From Stratiolaelaps scimitus (Eukaryota > Arthropoda > Arachnida > Mesostigmata > Laelapidae), in contig JABWDB010000013.1 in the NCBI GenBank assembly GCA_019614645.1, positions 3,896,501 through 3,960,500 of the forward strand: a stretch of 64,000 nt of DNA, given 5' to 3'. The translations under genes were made by a program, and so were the position numbers. Position 1 is the first letter of the stretch, and the number at the start of each line of letters is the position of its first letter. This document shows positions 48,327-61,638 of the stretch, piece by piece. The notes under the pieces are model-generated. The model had not been told where the DNA came from and did no database searches. It worked only from the letters and a program-made list of their open reading frames with translations.

Positions 48327-48533
48327 TCACCAGCAGCTCTCGTTCGGCTCGCGCCTTTGTTCAGAAGTGCGATGCTGCTCGGTACAGCGAGCGGGACAAA
48401 CTGCGGGGGCATTCGTGACTCTGCCAACGGAATATAGACTTGGGGGTGTAACAGTTACAAGGGGATTGGTCGTCGTCGTCGTCCTGCCGGTGGCTCTGGC
48501 GTAGCCCGTAGTTGTAGGCATATTTTCATTCAT
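48327..48533 (-). other. Thr-rich open frame on the minus strand, unassigned
   Basis: A 68-codon frame starts at ATG 48533 and includes RTTTTTNPLVTVTPPS, then a Cys pair (CPARC). The ACG/ACC run overlaps a CGT triplet repeat (about 48468-48482), so repeat slippage may explain it. It lies opposite to the Ig gene strand. Neighbouring minus frames (48865-48665 and 48755-48555) also look protein-like but are in different phases. Treated as unproven. Confidence 0.15.
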
Positions 48534-48987
48534 TTAGATTTGTGCCACGTCCGCTCACCAGGCAGGGAGGGTTGTCGGTGTCAGTGGCAAGCGGGGCGGA
48601 CGGAGATACAGCGTATCCAGGGGGAATCTGATCGGGGGCAAACAGTGGGTCTCCCGCTGCCATATCAGCCCCTCTGGCCCCAGCTCAGACATCGCCGCAA
48701 TGGACTCGGAGCGGCTGTGGCATTGAGCTTCGCATGCGAGGAAGGCTGGTGGCACTGATACTCACTAGGCGGCTGGTTCCACCAGTGAAATTCAGCCAAT
48801 ACATCATTCAGGCCCACGACAGACAACATGCGTAAACCATCCGCATAGACTCGTCCCAACACCACTCGGATAGATGGACACAGCTCTGGACGAACGGAAC
48901 AACGAAAGGACCTTTGTAGTATTATATAATAATTGTGCTACCCGTGGTGGTAGCACTACGGCTGATGCTGCTGCTGCTGCATGCGAA

Positions 48988-49025
<38 letters not shown>

Positions 49026-49953
49026 CAGTTTCAGAACGTTACACTGAGCTATGGCTTCGGTGTGCCAGCGTCTGTCGTATGAAACCATGGATGACAGACT
49101 GTCGCAGGGGCAAATCTCCTATGCTATACTGTTGGACAACAACGCAACATAATAGAGGCGAGGCTTCGGGCAGTACGGGGAACTGCTGGGGGATTCACAA
49201 CTGAGGGGTTTGATGGGGTTATTTTTAGATGAGCACAGCAGATGAAGGAAGTGTAGCGCACTTTGCTAATGGGCTGAATTACCGGATGACAACAACGACG
49301 TGAACAAGACGAGGCCGAAGTTGGCGGGCGTAACAGCAGCAGGAGCAACGCCTGTGATGACAGCGGATGCCGAGAGGAGTACGACCAGATGGACCCGAGG
49401 AGGAGGCCACAGCGAGCTTTAGTGAAACCCACTCAGAGGATCTCACAGTAAGGGTCAAATAGGATGTGGTTGCGGCGATGTATGGTCGCTGACGCTGAAA
49501 CGACCTTGCCGTCGTTCGACTGCTGATGGTGGAATTGGACTTCGCTAATGCGGAATTGTGCTTCGTATCGTTGCCTGCCCTGATGATCAATGGTTGACCG
49601 TATAGGGCATGACCTTATAGAGGTGTCAGTAGAAGAACAATGTACTGACTTCACACTCAAGCGTCTCCTTTTACCCTTAACATAAATGATACCAAAAAAT
49701 ACATACTTAGATTATGCTGTATCGAAGGTACAATTGCAAACGTGAGTTTATACAATGAGTAATAGCAGATGAAAAAAGACGGTATTTTCTAATATCACCA
49801 CTCGTATACGCCTGCATGCACGGCTTTGAGAAAATATGAGAAAACTATATTAAGAAACTATATTTAAAGGGATATACAGAAAATGAAAAATTATACTTTG
49901 CATCATGCCTCGTCACAGAAACAGAAAGCACTGCAATGTACCAGAATAGGGTA
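48534..49953. other. No supportable gene; CTG and GA repeats
   Basis: A CTG triplet run (48966-48979) is followed by a long GA microsatellite (48989-49020). Overlapping frames on both strands have no domain. Confidence 0.5.
48989..49020. repeat. (GA)n microsatellite
   Basis: About 16 uninterrupted GA units. Confidence 0.95.
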
Positions 49954-50098
49954 GGGTTTATTGATTTATTAAAGGAATACAATTCTTACAATGCTCAAGT
50001 TCTCTTATATGTCACCAGGTCGCCGTACTCGAAACCGACCGGTCTCTGGCTTCTTACAGCCAGAGACCTAGTCACACAAGCTACCGCGCTGACACGAG
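49954..50098 (-). mobile_element. SINE family A, copy 3 (near full length)
   Basis: On the minus strand a tRNA-like head (GCGCGGTAGCTTG) is followed by a hairpin TCTCTGGCTGTAAGAAGCCAGAGA in the anticodon-arm position, a degraded box B, the GACATATAAGAGAAC block and the tail CCTTTAATAAATCAATAAA. The internal 10-bp perfect stem is specific to this copy. Confidence 0.78.
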
Positions 50099-53000
50099 AA
50101 ACCGGCATGAGAATACTTCAAGTGGCTCTCCTCGCTATCTAATTCTCATTGTCTCTTTCTCTCTCCCTATCTCTTTTTTCTGGGGTTCGTATGTTCTTGA
50201 GTGCCTTTTCCTGCAATTGTTTGCTTTGGTAATTGGTTCGTGCGGGACTTTACCCCTCGGCAACTCGTTTTTGCCGCTTGAATTAACTCTTCCTCATGTT
50301 GCATGCGATTCTTGGTACAGGTAGGCAGCCTTGGTTGGGTGCGCCGTTTCATCATGGTTTTTTGTTGTTATTCATTGTCTTTCGATGAGGACAATACTAC
50401 CCGTCGTATGTGCATGACAACACTGTTGTCAGTAATGTTTCTGAAATGCCGTAGATCGCGTACGGCATTGTTTATTTTTTAAATTTCGCTGTTCAATACT
50501 ATTGGACAAACACCAACTGCAATATTATACTGTCGTGTATGTACACTCACTTGGGTACATATGTGAGTAAACAACAAGGTCCTCCCACAATAACAACAAC
50601 GACAACATATGATGGCAAGGCACATTTGACGAACAACGATTGGCTTTTGCAGGCCTGCGCGATGTTATAATCTAGATAAGACAACTTTTTCATGAGTTCA
50701 TGTGTGAAATCATATATATCGTTGTCAGTATTTTCTATTGCTAGTGAGGACCGAACGATATGGCTTTGATCGTGGATGGATTCTTGCTGATAACAAAATT
50801 TGCTCATTTTGAAATCTGTTTTGATTGTGCAAACCCATCCTGTTGCTCCACACCAGAGGAACACCCCTGGCCAACTTCAACGCCCTCTCGTCGAGACCTC
50901 AGTAGTGACCTGGCAGTTATTCCGCATTCGACGTCAAAGAGTCAAATCGCGCTGACGGGTACGCCACGTTCTGTCGACGACGTAGCGACGAAATTTCCAT
51001 TTAGAAAATCGCTGCGAAGGCGAAGATGTTGACAACCGTCTGCCCCCAGTCCCCGCGTAGGGCAAGTCCGACATGCGTGCAGTGTATTGCAGAATGCAGC
51101 GCTGAACAGTTCGGGGACGATCCTGAAAGGGTTATTTCCTTGTCACTCTCTCTCTCTCTCTTTCTTCCTCTGTATATATATACGCAGTTTTGTTGTGGCC
51201 ATGCTCGCATTCACATATTACGCGAGCGGCAACAGACTCGCCGTTAGGGAAAGAAAGACCCTTCAAGGGTACGGGGATGGAGTCACGCCGGCGGAATGGA
51301 GCGGGAGGTCCCATCTCTGTCGGGTTGGTGTTGTAAGTTCTACACAGTTCTCACCGTTGGGATGGAGAAATTGTGACACAATCACCCCCGAGCGCTCGGT
51401 CGTATGCGAATCATTGCAGAGGAGAGACGGCCTGTCACGATAAAACCTGTGGCAGTACAATTTCATTTTAGCTCGAAAATGGCTCGTCTTCGGCATCCCG
51501 ACTCGCTGCAGCTATTGTTGCTACCTCTCGTTAGCGTAACGCAGAAGCGGTAAAAGTCGTGGGTAACTACGGTTGTTGCACGGTCGCCTGTGAACTCTTG
51601 GGACAGGTAATGGTGTGGAAAATGCCCATGCACCGGTTGAGAGGTTGAAAGGTTCGTAGCAGATTTTTGCTGTCGAGTGTGACTGAGTTCTCTCTTTGGG
51701 TACAGACACCTTTTTCCCTTTGGATTGTTTTGGCAACCTGACTTAAACAGGATTAGACCCTCATCTCTGGTGAGCGCATTTATTTTTTGCTGGCACAGAT
51801 TCGGAACAAATCCCAACTCTCGATACGATTTCACATATGGCACGTACCTCATTCTAAATGTCACTAAAATCAGAGCACGATTGCGTCGATAACGATTCAT
51901 GATTATACATATGTCTAATTCGGATTTTTCTCACTCGAAACTTTGGGCATCTATTAACGAGTTTGCTAATTTAGGGCTAATTCAACCAATGTCCGTAACT
52001 TCCGATCGTTTGCGCTGTTTTGCCGAACATAGAGGGTTCCTTGTCCGCTAAGTTCTCCGTATTGGCGTTTCCACGGAAGCGATTGCTGGGAGATCATTAC
52101 ACACGGCAGACAGCAGGGAGGCAGATACGTGTGACGCAGATCACCAGTACAATGGGCCATTACGCTCAGCGGAGCGGTTTTCGTACGGCCTCACAATCGT
52201 CCGTAACCCTGCAACCGCAGCCACCACAACTTGTGGGAAAGACCGTCTCGGACACGAACTGTTGCCGGAGATATAATTGCTGCCAAGAACCCGTGACGCG
52301 TCAACTCTCCTGCCCAAGGTCTGCAGACTACGGCGGTAATTCGAGAGCCCCGTACCCTGTTTCGCAGTGCTCTCCCTAATGCAGCGGTTTGCAGATTGGA
52401 GTAACTTGGACGCCTGTTACGCCTGTGGCGTCGCTGTGAGATAGACTACGAGATATGGATATGATTTGTTTCATGAAAGAAGCGTTCTCGTTTCACTTAC
52501 GCGAGATTCGTCGCAGCCAGCTGCTATATCGAGTGCGCACAAGCTTCCCTTGACACGAGCAGCATCCTGCTGTAGATGGCGCAAGCTTGCCTCAGGACGT
52601 TGCCTACATGAGCCGTTCTCACATGCCAACCGCCTGTGTTATGTTAAAAAAAAACTTGGCCGTACGTTGGGCGATTATTCAAAACGACCACGAAACTAAG
52701 CTACTCCGCACAACATATCCTCCGCTGAACCGTTGCATATTTTGCTTCAACCATGTTTGGACTGGCTGACTGCGTCAATTGTTGTTGCGGGCATAACATT
52801 GTACATAATTGTCGCAATATCGCGCGTTCGCCTACCCCCGCTACATGATCTACTAAACAATATATGCGCATGCATGCTGTGTTTCTATCTCGTCCACGTC
52901 GCTCAAGCTGACCCCGGGTGGGTCTGGTCCGCATCAAAAGCCTTCCGTGTCTGTGTGTCCATCCTAGAAGCTGTTTCTAGGCCGCTTGACCCCCACATTC

Positions 53001-54230
53001 GCAGGGGGTTTTGACGTCCAGCCATATGCCAAAGAGTAGTACATCACTCGGCGCAGCTCACACTCTTCTTTCAAGCGTTCTTATGCCGAAACACGTAATG
53101 AGTAGCTGAGGTCATGAGTGATGGTTTGTCTCTAAGAGAGGAAAACTCAGTAGATTGACAGACGACTGCTACCGAACACTCATGTCAACACTCGCTTGAC
53201 ACAAATTGTGACTCATACGTTAACAAATGTCCGTGAATCTACTCGTTAAAAATTGACGCAAGCGCTTCTTCCAGTTGGTGCTGCGGCTGCTTCTGCTATT
53301 ACTACTGGCGTAGCTACTTCGGTCATATTTTCACCAATGAGACGGTGGCGGCGGCGGCCTTTATTTTGTACACACCTACACAGATATCAAGCGGTTATAC
53401 GACTCAACGTTATGGTGTTTCTCCCCGAGGCATGTTCACTCAACACGGACCAACACAGGTCCCGGCCCGGATCGCGTTCAACGGGCAGCGACGCATCTAC
53501 CCCCTACCCACAGTGGCAATACGAATGTAGCAAGTGTGAGGCATAGCTACTAGACCCCTTCCAATATATGAGCGAGCGTACGATTGTGACATTGTGTGCT
53601 TCCTCTGTGCTGTGATACGAGCTGCAATAGGATGGGTCGGCCGGACGAGGCGCAGACGAATTTCGGTTTGGGATGTAGTTGAAGGGGGGGGAGGACTACG
53701 CCAGAGGGGGTATTCTCGAGGAAAACACTCGTGGAGGCAGCAACAACGAGCGGAGGCGGAGGCTGCGTTGGCTTGTCCGGCGGTTCCTGTTCGTCCCGAC
53801 CGACCCATTAGGAGCAGGATATGACTAAGCAGGTCCTGCCCTTCTGGCCTTAACGCTGGCCCCTGCTCGCTTAACGCTGGCTCGATCGCTCGAGCTTCCC
53901 GCACACCATATCCCGTACCCCCACCGCCCGGCCCATATCTGGCCCGCGTCTTCCGATATGGAACACATTGCCATACACGGGGAGAGACACGACACCCACC
54001 CACAGAGATGGATGTACTATTGTATATGAGGAGAACGCGAAGGGAGAGATGAGGGCGACTAGGATCTGTATGCTCTGCTACGCACGCTTCGCGCACACGC
54101 GCCGCATCGGATACAGAGATCAACGACTGACTGCTTGCTGAGAGCTAAATGGTCCGAGATCGCGCACCCCTCAACGCTGCCAACCCTGCCAACTGCCGCT
54201 CCAACCGACTAGCGGATGGATAGAGAGAAA
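50099..54230. other. No supportable gene
   Basis: A CT run lies at 51147-51162 next to a TATATATA stretch. A plus-strand frame at 52020-52379 ends in a Cys-rich segment with a YGG motif, and one at 50760-51032 is unassigned. From 53250 to 54200 it is GC-rich, with a 208-codon minus frame without a domain. Confidence 0.5.
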
Positions 54231-54235
54231 GATAG

Positions 54236-54271
54236 CGAGAGAGAGAGAGAGAGGGAGAGAGAGAGAGGAAG
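54236..54271. repeat. GA-rich microsatellite
   Basis: GA repeats interrupted by GG, followed by more GA. They continue a GC-rich segment. Confidence 0.9.
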
Positions 54272-56088
54272 AGAGATCACTGTTCCCTGGTATTCGTTGA
54301 GGAGAGGATGGCGCAACTCAATGTCGATCATGGCAATGCCGTTTGCGACAATGATGACAACGATAACACAGGAAAATGATGAAGCTGACGACTCGAACGA
54401 GATGCGTAGTCGCACACAAAGAGAAGACTAACTCTCGATAGCAACGTTGGTTCCATTATACTGCTAAGGCGTCAGTAGCAGTCTCTACAGCTTGAGGCAG
54501 TCCCGGCGATGAAAGATAAGGAAGGAATTCGTTCTATATCGTTTGAGGAGCGAGGCATGGTTGGACGCTGAGTGGGTGATTTAACTTTGATCATTCTAAC
54601 TCTTATGAATTCAAACTCTCTTGTTGTTCCTGTCGCCGGTCCGAGAACGCCAACCAATGGAGCTCCTTAGCAACGAGGTTCGAAGTGAATTCATTTACAC
54701 AAGCGGATGTAGGCGACCATCTATTGTATTATGATAAAGGGTTTTGTGGCTGGACAATCAGATAGACATAATCGTTTGGTGCTGTATTGGACTAAGGTGA
54801 ACAATGTGATGACTTTACGAAAATACCGACTATAAAAAGTTTGATTTATAGTTGAATTTATTATCGAATTTTCGGCGTTCTCTTAGGTCATAATGTGTCA
54901 TTGGTAATAAAACGGAATTGGGTACTCAGAAAACGTTCTGTTTTTTTCACATTACGAAGGACGATTCTCTCAAACGGGCACCTTGCTATATCCCGCAGAA
55001 TGGCCATAACCCGCACTCGATTGTGTGTATCCGAAGAGACTCACCGAAGAGCAGCAAACTCGAGTTGCAAGGGTTGCAGCTTCGCGACTTAGATATCATA
55101 CATATACAGTGTTTTCCATCGCATTGATTCTTATTGACGGAGTGCGTAGACGATATGGCTGTCCGAGGACGTGGTCCATGCCAAAGTATCATACTTACCA
55201 GCTTCTTGTGCACTGGGTGTCTATGTCTGCGGACGAACGGGAGGCAGGATCTCGCGCGTAAGTGAGCACGCAGCGGATAGCTCACCGTTCACCCACTCAG
55301 ACTGGCTACGTTCGTCGTCATCGTCGGGTTTCGCCATGGTCCGTGTGGTGATCACCGATTCTCGATGAACCGCCGTATCGGCCCTTCAGGCTGTCTTGGA
55401 GACTCATCCAAGAACAGCGATGGACAGGATCTCGAACTGGGTTCGGCAGGGCCATCAGTAACTGGGATACGGTAGTTCCGACAAACTCTCGGGTAACACA
55501 GAAGCACACCTCCTCCCGCGTCCTTGTTCGTCTTAACCAACGCTCGCTTGCCCGACATCGCTCGTATCTCCGCTCCATCTCGACTCTCTTCATGTGAGCA
55601 GTTAGAACCGTGCAAACGCTTGGCGGGCCAATCGTCTAATGCGCGATGGACTCGGTTCTTTGCAATGCCTTCCCCGGAGAACCCTGCACCTTCCATTTGC
55701 AAGTGTTTTCATATATTCTACACTACTCGTATCGAGCCGCGGTAAAACAGAGCGGAGAAAGTGGAAGGGGGGCATACAAGCGAACGCGACCATTCGAATT
55801 GTAGACTATGCAAAGTATTCGTTAGGGCAGGGGGCTATTCATACAATGTATTATACCTCTGCAACCTGCTCAATGTATTGGGTAACGATTGCTAAGGTTG
55901 GTTAGGCAGAGTGGGGATTTCGTGAGGATTGTCGGCTATTCACCCGCAGAGTCGTAATATGGCGGAGGCATATTGCGATATACGGCACGAGACAAGCTCG
56001 AACACGATGTATTTGCATCCTCTCTGGCCCTTCTCCGTGCCGATGTATACGTGCATGAAGATCTACAGTTTTGTGCTTGACAGGAACG
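54272..56088. other. No supportable gene
   Basis: Overlapping frames occur on both strands between 54986 and 55905, none with a recognised domain. Confidence 0.55.
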
Positions 56089-56089
56089 T

Positions 56090-56121
<32 letters not shown>
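56089..56121. repeat. Compound (AT)n(GT)n microsatellite
   Basis: TA repeats run directly into GT repeats. Confidence 0.95.
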
Positions 56122-56122
<1 letters not shown>

Positions 56123-56580
56123 TCGAAGGTCTCTGCCAGTTCTATCTATGCGTTATGAGAAGGTGGTGATGGCATTGAAAATGCGTGAGGACCTTCATCC
56201 GTCTTGTGGGATCCGTTTTGCAGCGACGTCGTGTCGTCTACCCGACATTGGCCAACCAACGTCTCATTTTCCCGATCTTTCTCTCCTCACAGAAAGAGGA
56301 CTCTATATGGAAATTGTCAATTTCCAAGATTTCCTCTCTCTTTATCAACGGCGGCCGGCTCGATATATTTATTGCATTGGTGCTTTCCGCCCGAATATAC
56401 GCTCACAGTAGAAGTCCCAAGGCGCGATTTGCACTATTCCCTAACCTTACACCAGCTTCTTCTCCGGATCTCATAGATGTCACCTAGTAGTATTTCGTTG
56501 CGTTTGCTGCATCATATTGGACGTTTTCGCTACGCGCAACGTGCGTTTTCACCGCAAACATAATAGATAACCTCTGCGGG

Positions 56581-56657
56581 CATGGCGTGGTGGATAAAGG
56601 AGGCGGTATCAAAGGGAGTGTTGTGGAGCAGGAGGTTCAAATCTGAGTGGAGCCATG
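56581..56657 (+). repeat. tRNA-like element, SINE family B-like
   Basis: The outer bases CATGGC and GCCATG pair like an acceptor stem. Box-A-like TGGCGTGGTGGATAAAGG and box B AGGTTCAAATC lie at tRNA spacing. The arms between do not form a standard cloverleaf, so a working tRNA is unlikely. The internal order resembles family B heads. Confidence 0.5.
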
Positions 56658-56982
56658 TTTACTTTTAGGGGAAGTATCTCTGCAAGGACGTGGTCGGCGG
56701 CACAACTACCACTGTGCAGAAAGGAAAGCGCCATATACCTCCTGTACGCGTCACAAATACTGCGTGTTTACATACACGGGCGTTTCTACAGACACCCCGA
56801 TACCGGGAGAGGTGGTGCTGTTGAACATCGTCAACAGTTCCAGAAGAGGTGGTGGTCACGGCGTTAACATGCATTAGCATGCCAACACCCCCATTTAAAA
56901 ATTTATAAAAAAAGATCATAGATAATCTGCCCTAGTCGACTGATGAATGCAGTACGTATGGCTGGATAGGGATGTAGGTGAA
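56658..56982. other. No supportable gene
   Basis: No exon, RNA gene or repeat is recognised. Confidence 0.55.
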
Positions 56983-57043
56983 GGTTTATATCGATTTATT
57001 AAAGCAACTGTAATCTGTACAATGCTTACGTTCTTTTCGCCAC
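56983..57043 (-). mobile_element. SINE family A, copy 5 (3' part)
   Basis: The minus strand matches the 3' half of copy 3 over the GAACGTAAGCATTGTAC region and the CTTTAATAAATCGATATA tail. The head is missing or too diverged. Confidence 0.6.
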
Positions 57044-60000
57044 ATGTGCGGTCTGTGCTATTAAACATACCAAGGGTGCGTGTTTCGGCAGCATCATCGG
57101 CCACTGTATTGTTTCTCAGCCGTAGTCTCATATCCATCATTAAGTGCGATACGATATGACACTCTGCTGAAAGTTAGTATTATACAATCTTATAATTGTA
57201 CATAGTGTATGACACGGCTTCATTATCTAACACAATCTTACACTTAACTGTCATTCAATTCACTACCATGTAATCACTCGGTCAGCGAGCTGAATGGCCG
57301 TGCGAAACTAGCAGTGCGCATTCAATTCTTTACTATAGCTCAGTTTCGTCCAATAATACGTACCATAGACAATGAGGTTGTGCTTACATTGTTCGTAAGG
57401 CAGTGTTTGATTTGAATTAAGCCGCGCCGGTGTTTGCTTGTCTACTCATTGCAGCTCTTCGTCAAGCCTGCTCTGTATGGTGCATGCCCCTCCGTCCTGA
57501 CATTTCCTCTGGCATCTGCTTTCATCAGAGTGCCATGGCTTGCTTGTAGTAGCCACCGCCGCTGCTGCCCCCTCTCACAATACCAAACATCTTCCAACAT
57601 TATTAGTGTGGCCGCCTCTACTCTTCAAGCCTCTGTCCCTCGCGTTCTCCCTATCACAGACATACAAATGTACACGCACACACAATTTGCCGAAGCCTGC
57701 GTCCATTTCAAGGGTTCAATCGTCACCGCGCTCCTCGAGCTGAGATTGCTGCGTCGGCGGCAGCAGCATCCACTCAGATCGTTAGGACACAAGTAGGCAT
57801 TGTTGGCCACGGCCATGCGGTCGATCTCATCGTGTGCAATTGAATGTTGGTGTGCCCTGATAGGGCGTCGTTGTTCTTACCCTATTGGCTCGACAAGTGA
57901 CTCATGCATGCGCACACAATCAGACAAACAGCATCGCGCCGTCCCTTTTCTCCAACCGAGCACGGATCTTCTGCGTTTGTCTTCGGCTAGAAGATGGCCT
58001 CGTCTACGACATTGGGCGAGCTGAAGCGCGAGTTGTGGCGATATTCAGAATCGAGACACAGCCATATGTTGTCATCCAGGGGGCAGCCACTCCTCGTGAG
58101 GTTTCGGCGCCAACCAACAATTATCACAGCCAGATCCTATATTGTCTCGGAACACACACACACCCTTTCGTTGGAGCTATCACCCATGCAATGCCTTGTA
58201 GTGCCTTATTGGTTACTTGCACCAGCAATGCTTGTTGGCACTACGAGGCCGATCCTATCAGAGTTGAATCGACAGATTTTCCCCGGCCCCCCCTGGCTCC
58301 TGCCGGTGAGGGTATCGAGCTCAGCGGCTACATATCATCATCGGATCGGGTCATTTCCTATTTACCCCTCAGTGGAGCCGACAGCGACAGCAGCGAGCAA
58401 ATGCGCGGGGGAGAGAGGAGGCAACGAGGAAAATCGGGAGGAGTATTGTCTCAATAGAGCTGCCGTGCCCCATGCCCAACAATATCAAGGAACAACGACG
58501 ATGACACCGATAAACAATAATGTTGTTACACTGACGATCCTGCAGACGCAAGAAATGATGGCTAGTTCCACACGAACAGAAAGGCTCGCAGGCAGGTCCT
58601 GCAAAGACTTTGACGATGACGTTGCACGATAACACGAGATAATGAGTGCACGATAGGGAACGTGTGTTTCATGTGCGTATATGGGACGACTAGAGGAGCT
58701 CAACGACGTGGAGCCCGAAACGATGCCAGCCAACAACTGGTTAAGAGCAGAACGGAGTAACGCGTTGCCTTGTTGTAAGTTGAACGCTACGGCGCGTCCC
58801 GTCGTGATAGGCAACATCCGGCCCGGCACTTCCTGTGGGGACTCGATCAGAGCGGAGAGAGGAGAGAGATGAGACTCCTTTAGTCATCGTTTCTTCCTTC
58901 TTCGCCTCCACCGACTCTATGAGTAGCATATTATGCTGGGAAGATGATGTGCCACTGAGGTGGCAAACTGCGAGATCTAGATGAGACGGCTTCATCGTGG
59001 ACACTGGCGGCCTTAAGGCCTCACCGTGCTGAGACTGACTGGAACGATTCACAGACATCTATTCTATTGTGTGTAGGTTCGACACCCCGCTGTGAGCTGG
59101 CTCCCCCAGCTTACCCCAGGTTAGCTGCAGTGAGCTAGTGATCCGCTGCTGTAGGCGCGGCATGGAGGGCCGCCGCTAGTTGGGTGGGGTGGTTAAAAAG
59201 TGCAGCCCATCCGCGCTGCGAATCAATTGAACACAAAAGACATGCCGCGGTACGCCATGGGTTCGGGGTGCAACGGGCGCCGGCAAGATAGGCGGTGAAG
59301 GCGACGACAACGATGGCTCTATGGATGATTCCTCTATGGCTGTGGTGGTCAATGTTGAGCGGTGCAGTATGCCGATGTGGGTGCAGTTCCGCGAGAAGAA
59401 GATGAGGTGGTGACGCATCGTCGTCTGCATGTATAGATACTGCTCCGTAGACGACTGACTTGGGAACTCAACAAAGGGCCGTGTCTGCGAAACGGGGAAG
59501 GTCGAGTGACTGCATCTGACTTCTGGTTGATCAAGGGCTCCGTGCGGGATCGGTGGGAGGCCAACAATGGAAAGGGGCCGTCCTAGTTTGGGGAGCGGCA
59601 GTTTTGGAATAGCACACATGTAGGCATACCGGAGGAGCAGGAGCGAAACGGATTGAACGAGTCTGCGACGGACGGACGAGGGCGGTCAGGGGCCGGGTAG
59701 AAAAAAGAGGCTATCGTTGCTCAGTGACAATGGCTCATTTTCATTTATATTATACAAATCACATTAGTTGCTCGCACTGCGCCGCCCTCGATGGAGATGG
59801 CTCGCGATGCGTTTGAGTCGCCATGTGCAGAGAACTGAGGCAGTGTCGCTTCTCCTAACGCAGAATTGGGCACCGATTGGTCGACCATCGCCATGCACTG
59901 CATGCATTATATGTATAAGTAGCTAGGTAGGTTAGCACTGTCGACTCGTTCCGGAATACCAGCCAATGAAATGAATAGAATAGAATGAGGAGTGAGAGAG

Positions 60001-61588
60001 GAGACTTGAGTGAATCTTGTTATCGTTCGTTAGTTGCCGCGAGCACTAACCAGGTATCTGAACAGCCAGCCAATAGCGCGATGGCGAAAAAATAGAGGAC
60101 AAAATCCCAAATTGAAGTACATCGCAATTTGATCCGGGGGCTTAAGAACAGCTAGACGGAACGTGGGTTCATCCACTGGGAGGTGTGCGGGGGAGTGGAT
60201 GATGTACCATGCATGTACATTTTTAGTAGTTTGTCTACCGGGCTGGCAACGCAATCCAAGGGCGATGGCCAAGCTTATTGGCAGATAAAAAAAGCGAGTC
60301 TCGTTGAATGACACGTGATGCCGATGACAGCAGAGATAAGCGGTGGTGCGACAAAGCGAAGAAAGTTTAAGCAAAGACAAAATACGATGGACAAGAAAAT
60401 TCAACGAATATAGTATCGAAGTAGAGTGCAAGGTTTAAACCTGGTTTGAATCAACTGTCGTGTTCAGGAACGCTTCACTCTCCTCCAACACCTTTGCGAA
60501 CACCTTTGTATACTATAACATTACTGGAAACGCATTCTGTTTTTTACTATCTAAGCAAAACTAGATGCGAATGTAGGTTACTACCGAACACTTTTAGCGA
60601 ACACCGATCCTGCAAACTTTTTCGTATTTTGTTCGTCTGTCCATTCGACTGTTATATGCAAACCCACGATCTCGGTACTTGTTCGACTGAAGGCTAGCCT
60701 GTAGGCGCCAACGCAGACGTAATTAAAAATGCAACACCACAGTTACCTCGGCAGGCATACTATCCATGCGAGCAAACGATGCCAGAGAAGGCTATGCATT
60801 CTATTCACACAGGTCTGTGTGCAATGGTCAGACACGCCACCCACTCGCTGAAGTCACCACCCCACCTCTTCGAGGGTGAGATTGGGCCAATGGCAACTCT
60901 CGCTACGAAATCTCTGAGCGGTTCGTAGACATTTGTACAAACAGCTTCTGGTACGTGGTACAAGGGTCATTCTTGAGCACACTTGAGCTATTCAGGATGA
61001 CACTCGCAGGCGGTGAACGCCAAAAGGGTTACGCCTTGAACCGAATCTGCAGCGGTCTTCCCTCGTGAACCAACGGTTGGCTGTACTGCACGCCGTCGCC
61101 CAGGTCTAACAATGTTACCAAGTGGTTAGTGGCCGAAAGAGAAAATCCCAGAGACGCTGGCGTTTAGATTTAAGGTATACTAGCATATTCTGAAGCTCTC
61201 ACAAAATAGTAGAATATAGTAAAGCCAATACTTAGTACAGTGGCTTAACAAACATCGTGATGCAGAGTGTCAGCATGCACAACATTGACAACAAAGCCAG
61301 CAAAAGTAGGTATTACCACCGAATATCCTAACTTGCTGATTTTATGGGGTGGAGACATTGACAAATGCAATCGAAATTTGTAGCACATTTTATAGTGGTT
61401 ACGAGATCGTAGAATAGTATTCAAATGATGCGACTGTTATTAGAGCAATTTTTGCCTATCTCTTTTCAAATAGAGGGAAGAGTGTGTTTATTTGCATTTT
61501 GAACCTACAAGATAATAGGTAAAAGCCAATGATAATAAATATTACGAGTATTTTCAGAATATTTCTACAAATTCAAAGTTCCTGTATG

Positions 61589-61592
<4 letters not shown>
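57044..61592. other. No supportable gene; GC-rich 57.5-59.7 kb
   Basis: Two overlapping plus frames (57885-58457 and 57994-58632) and a minus frame (59619-59176) are open in GC-rich sequence. None has a recognisable domain. A short plus frame from ATG 58681 runs about 31 codons to a GTAAGTTG donor-like site at 58777 and could be a first coding exon, but nothing supports it further. Confidence 0.45.

Positions 61593-61636
<44 letters not shown>
61593..61636. repeat. (TA)n microsatellite
   Basis: About 22 uninterrupted units, the longest TA tract in the window. Confidence 0.95.

Positions 61637-61638
<2 letters not shown>

Noticed and set aside
52206..52379. Cys-rich plus-strand segment with a YGG motif after a CAG acceptor-like site
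   Set aside because: Cys spacing fits no known module and the frame ends at a stop without other support.
53497..54123. 208-codon minus-strand ORF
   Set aside because: It lies in a GC-rich block where several frames are open; composition is Arg/Ser/Pro-rich with no domain or splice support.
57885..58632. Two overlapping plus-strand ORFs of 190 and 212 codons
   Set aside because: They overlap in different frames, so at most one can be real. Neither has a domain, and GC-rich composition explains their length.
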